A DNA stretch of 31,650 nt from Prevotellaceae bacterium. GTDB taxonomy: Bacteria > Bacteroidota > Bacteroidia > Bacteroidales > UBA932. Position 1 is the stretch's first letter. Every line of letters begins with the position of its first letter. This document shows, one piece after another, positions 29,527 through 31,650 of the stretch. A program made the translations under genes and the position numbers. The stretch lies in the NCBI GenBank assembly GCA_031257655.1, contig JAIROF010000246.1:1-31650 (forward strand), in the 5' to 3' direction. The notes below the pieces were generated by a model. The model did not search any database and had not been told where the DNA came from. It saw nothing but the letters and a program-made list of their open reading frames with translations.

Positions 29527-30957
29527 ATGGGAAACAAAAGAGGCTATAATTTAAGCTACGTCGTTGCCATAACCCTGGTAGCGACCCTCGGAGGTTTACT
29601 GTTTGGGTACGATACGGCGGTGGTTTCGGGAGCCGAAAAAGGCTTGGAAGGTTTTTTTATTCGCGCTATAGACTTTGAATACACTAAAGTTCTGCACGGG
29701 ATAACTTCGGCAAGCGCGCTGATAGGTTGTATAGTAGGCGGTGCGGTTTCGGGATTTTTTGCATCGCGATTCGGGCGGCGTAATTCTTTGCGCTTTGCCT
29801 CCGTGCTGTTTTTCCTGTCGGCTTTAGGTTCGTATTATCCGGAATTTCTGCTATTCGAAAGAGGAATACCTACTCAAGATTTGCTGATTACTTTTAACCT
29901 TTACCGTATACTGGGAGGGGTTGGCGTTGGTTTGGCTTCGGCGATTGTACCTATGTATATAGCCGAGATTGCGCCATCGAATATTCGCGGGACTTTGGTC
30001 TCCTGCAACCAGTTTGCAATTATTTTCGGCATGCTGGTAGTCTACTTCGTTAACTTCATGATTTTGGGCAACCACGAGAATCCTGTTATCGAAAACGGAC
30101 AATTCGTTAAAGCCCCCGATTTGTGGACTATCGGCGAAGGTTGGCGCCAAATGTTTCTTTCGGAAGCATACGTAGCGGCTGTGTTTGGCATCCTCCTGTT
30201 CTTTGTGCCGAAAACGCCCCGCTATTTGGTGCTTATCGGACAAAACGAAAGGGCTTTCTCTATCTTGACGAAAATAAACGGAACAAATAAGGCGAAAGCG
30301 ATTCTCGCGGATATACAGGCGACCTCAAAGGAAAAGACAGAAAAGCTGTTTGCCTATGGCGGATTAGTTGTGCTTATCGGCATACTTTTATCGGTCTTTC
30401 AGCAGGCAATCGGCATCAATGCTGTGCTGTACTATGCGCCGCGTATTTTCGAAAGCGCCGGCGCAGAAGGCGGCGGCATGATGCAAACGGTGATTATGGG
30501 TATTGTGAACATCGTGTTTACCGTTGTGGCTATTGTTACGGTAGATAAATTCGGACGTAAACCCTTGCTTGTCATCGGTTCGATAGGTATGGCCGTTGGC
30601 GCTTTTGCCGTAGCGATATGCGACAATTTCGGGTTGAAAGGGATTGTGCCTGTGCTCTCCGTCATTGTCTATGCCGCATTCTTTATGATGTCGTGGGGGC
30701 CAATTTGCTGGGTGTTGATTTCCGAAATATTCCCGAACACCATTCGCGGTAAGGCTGTGGCGATTGCTGTAGCGGCGCAGTGGATTTTCAACTACATTGT
30801 TTCGTCCACTTTCCCGCCGCTCTACGATTTCAGCCCGATGGTGGCTTACGGTTTATATGGAGCAATGTGCATCCTTGCAGCGTTGTTCGTCTGGAAATTA
30901 GTTCCCGAAACGAAAGGTAAAACATTGGAAGACATGAATAAGCTCTGGAAAAAGTAG
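29527..30957 (+). CDS. Sugar porter, XylE-type MFS (sugar:H+ symporter)
   Basis: 476 residues with twelve helices in the sugar-porter family. Diagnostic motifs are GGLLFGYDTAVVSGA in helix 1, FGRRNSLRFA in the 2-3 loop, the arginine-containing IGEGWRQMFLSEA, FQQAIGINAVLYYAP in helix 7, DKFGRKPLL and the end motif PETKG. The best-known Bacteroidetes relatives are annotated as D-xylose:H+ symporters, but glucose or galactose is also possible. Codon use is noticeably more AT-rich than in galK, suggesting separate acquisition. A family-A repeat starts 2 bp after the stop. The ATG at 29527 gives a normal N-terminus; the extension to 29479 is intergenic. Confidence 0.9.
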   Translation: MGNKRGYNLSYVVAITLVATLGGLLFGYDTAVVSGAEKGLEGFFIRAIDFEYTKVLHGITSASALIGCIVGGAVSGFFASRFGRRNSLRFASVLFFLSALGSYYPEFLLFERGIPTQDLLITFNLYRILGGVGVGLASAIVPMYIAEIAPSNIRGTLVSCNQFAIIFGMLVVYFVNFMILGNHENPVIENGQFVKAPDLWTIGEGWRQMFLSEAYVAAVFGILLFFVPKTPRYLVLIGQNERAFSILTKINGTNKAKAILADIQATSKEKTEKLFAYGGLVVLIGILLSVFQQAIGINAVLYYAPRIFESAGAEGGGMMQTVIMGIVNIVFTVVAIVTVDKFGRKPLLVIGSIGMAVGAFAVAICDNFGLKGIVPVLSVIVYAAFFMMSWGPICWVLISEIFPNTIRGKAVAIAVAAQWIFNYIVSSTFPPLYDFSPMVAYGLYGAMCILAALFVWKLVPETKGKTLEDMNKLWKK

Positions 30958-30958
30958 C

Positions 30959-31141
30959 TATACTCTGCTCGGTCGAAAGCTGCGATTTGTTTTTTTGGCA
31001 CGCAGATGACGCAAATTTTTATGATTTGCACAGATTCTTATGATTTGCACAGATTTTAGCCCTTTCTTCATCTGCGTAAATCATAAAAATCTGCATCATC
31101 TGCGTGCTATTTTTACACAAAACTATGCCGAGCGCAGTATA
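30959..31141. repeat. Family-A palindromic repeat, copy A5 (183 bp)
   Basis: Begins TATACTCTGCTCGG 2 bp after the sugar-porter stop codon and ends CCGAGCGCAGTATA. It is almost base-for-base identical with A2 although over 21 kb away. Internal direct TTATGATTTGCACAGATT copies and complementary AATCATAAAAATCTGC arms give a large hairpin. Confidence 0.85.
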
Positions 31142-31198
31142 ATTCCTGGCGTAAGGCATAATGAAAAAGGCTCTGCTTGGGGAAAATTTCCGGACAGC

Positions 31199-31560
31199 GT
31201 CGTAAATTGTAGGGGGCAAAAAGCATCATTTACTCACTTGTGCTTATTTTTGGTGTTGTGAGCTCGTTGCGCTCGGTTACACCTAATTTTCCTAACAAAA
31301 CAACCTCAGCAGCCGAGAGAATAACAACCAACAATAACCTCACTACCTTATTATTAATGAAAATTGGAGACGAGCAAACGGAAAATGAGGTGATGAGGTT
31401 GGGCGGATGTTAGTTAACTCATTGTTACTTAGGCTGTTTTGTTGGGCAAATGAGGTTAGAACCGAGCGTAGCGAGCTCACGAACACCAAAAATAAGCACG
31501 AGTGAGTAACCGAGCGCAGCGAGCTCACGAACACCAAAAATAAGCACGAGTGAGTAAATG
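31199..31560. repeat. Family-C element, copy C2: large imperfect palindrome with nested repeats
   Basis: The left end GTCGTAAATTGT matches the C1 terminus. A 47-bp unit at 31231-31277 (TACTCACTTGTGCTTATTTT ... GCTCGGT) reappears inverted as two tandem 48-bp units at 31461-31508 and 31509-31556. Between them CTAACAAAACAACCTCAGC and its inverted relative GCTGTTTTGTTGGGC form further arms. The right terminus is not seen before the window ends. No gene is recognisable here or in the last 90 bp. Confidence 0.6.
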
Positions 31561-31650
31561 AGGTTCTTTGGGCGCAAGCAAAATCTGCGAAAATTTGGCT
31601 AATTCTTTTTTGGATGATGTCCTTATTCTATTAACACAAAAACATATTTT

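Overview
The window looks like a chromosomal segment of a Bacteroidota bacterium, most likely Bacteroidales. Reasons: repeated matches to the Bacteroidetes promoter form (TTG or TTTG, 18-20 bp, TAnnTTTG), A-rich start regions without Shine-Dalgarno sequences, a SusD C-terminal fragment at the left edge, and housekeeping proteins of Bacteroidetes type (FabI, MeaB, the DUF47/Pit pair, the GluP-type MFS). Genes are GC-rich in third positions, while intergenic DNA is AT-rich and full of short repeats.

Layout. 1-1.8 kb is a decayed accessory patch: a susD remnant, an unrecognised gene split by a 121 bp MITE-like element with a 4 bp target duplication, and a small antitoxin-like gene plus VapC-type PIN toxin. 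2.0-8.8 kb holds fabI, a DUF4180 gene, a GH123-like lipoprotein, the DUF47-pit phosphate pair and proA on the opposite strand. 9.4-12.8 kb holds an initiator tRNA, mdh, tRNA-Ser(UGA), a GNAT acetyltransferase and metK. 12.8-14.0 kb is a repeat-rich gap. 14.1-16.3 kb holds meaB and a putative 10-TM heavy-metal exporter. 16.4-17.2 kb holds a higBA-like toxin-antitoxin pair in which both genes carry single-base frameshifts, followed by a candidate small RNA with its own promoter and terminator. 17.3-18.9 kb holds rsmA and a Tat-type flavodoxin/Fe-S protein. 18.9-19.8 kb holds a Panacea-domain (DUF4065) gene overlapping by 4 bp a gene for a small two-helix membrane protein, a candidate toxin-antitoxin or defence module, with a palindromic 14-bp repeat array upstream. 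20.4-22.1 kb holds an SDR epimerase and an OmpA-like lipoprotein. 22.3-24.5 kb holds a structured, attenuator-like leader, then a pyruvoyl-dependent arginine decarboxylase and a deoxyhypusine-synthase-like protein, which suggests polyamine synthesis. 24.6-31.0 kb is a five-gene sugar cluster (lipoprotein GalM, cytosolic GalM, GluP/FucP-type MFS, GalK, XylE-type porter).

Three families of short palindromic repeats (called A, B and C here) fill many gaps. Several copies lie just after stop codons, and one family-B copy demonstrably interrupts a reading frame. The systems most worth follow-up are the Panacea/two-helix pair, the leader RNA before the polyamine genes, the candidate sRNA after rsmA, and the non-autonomous repeat families.
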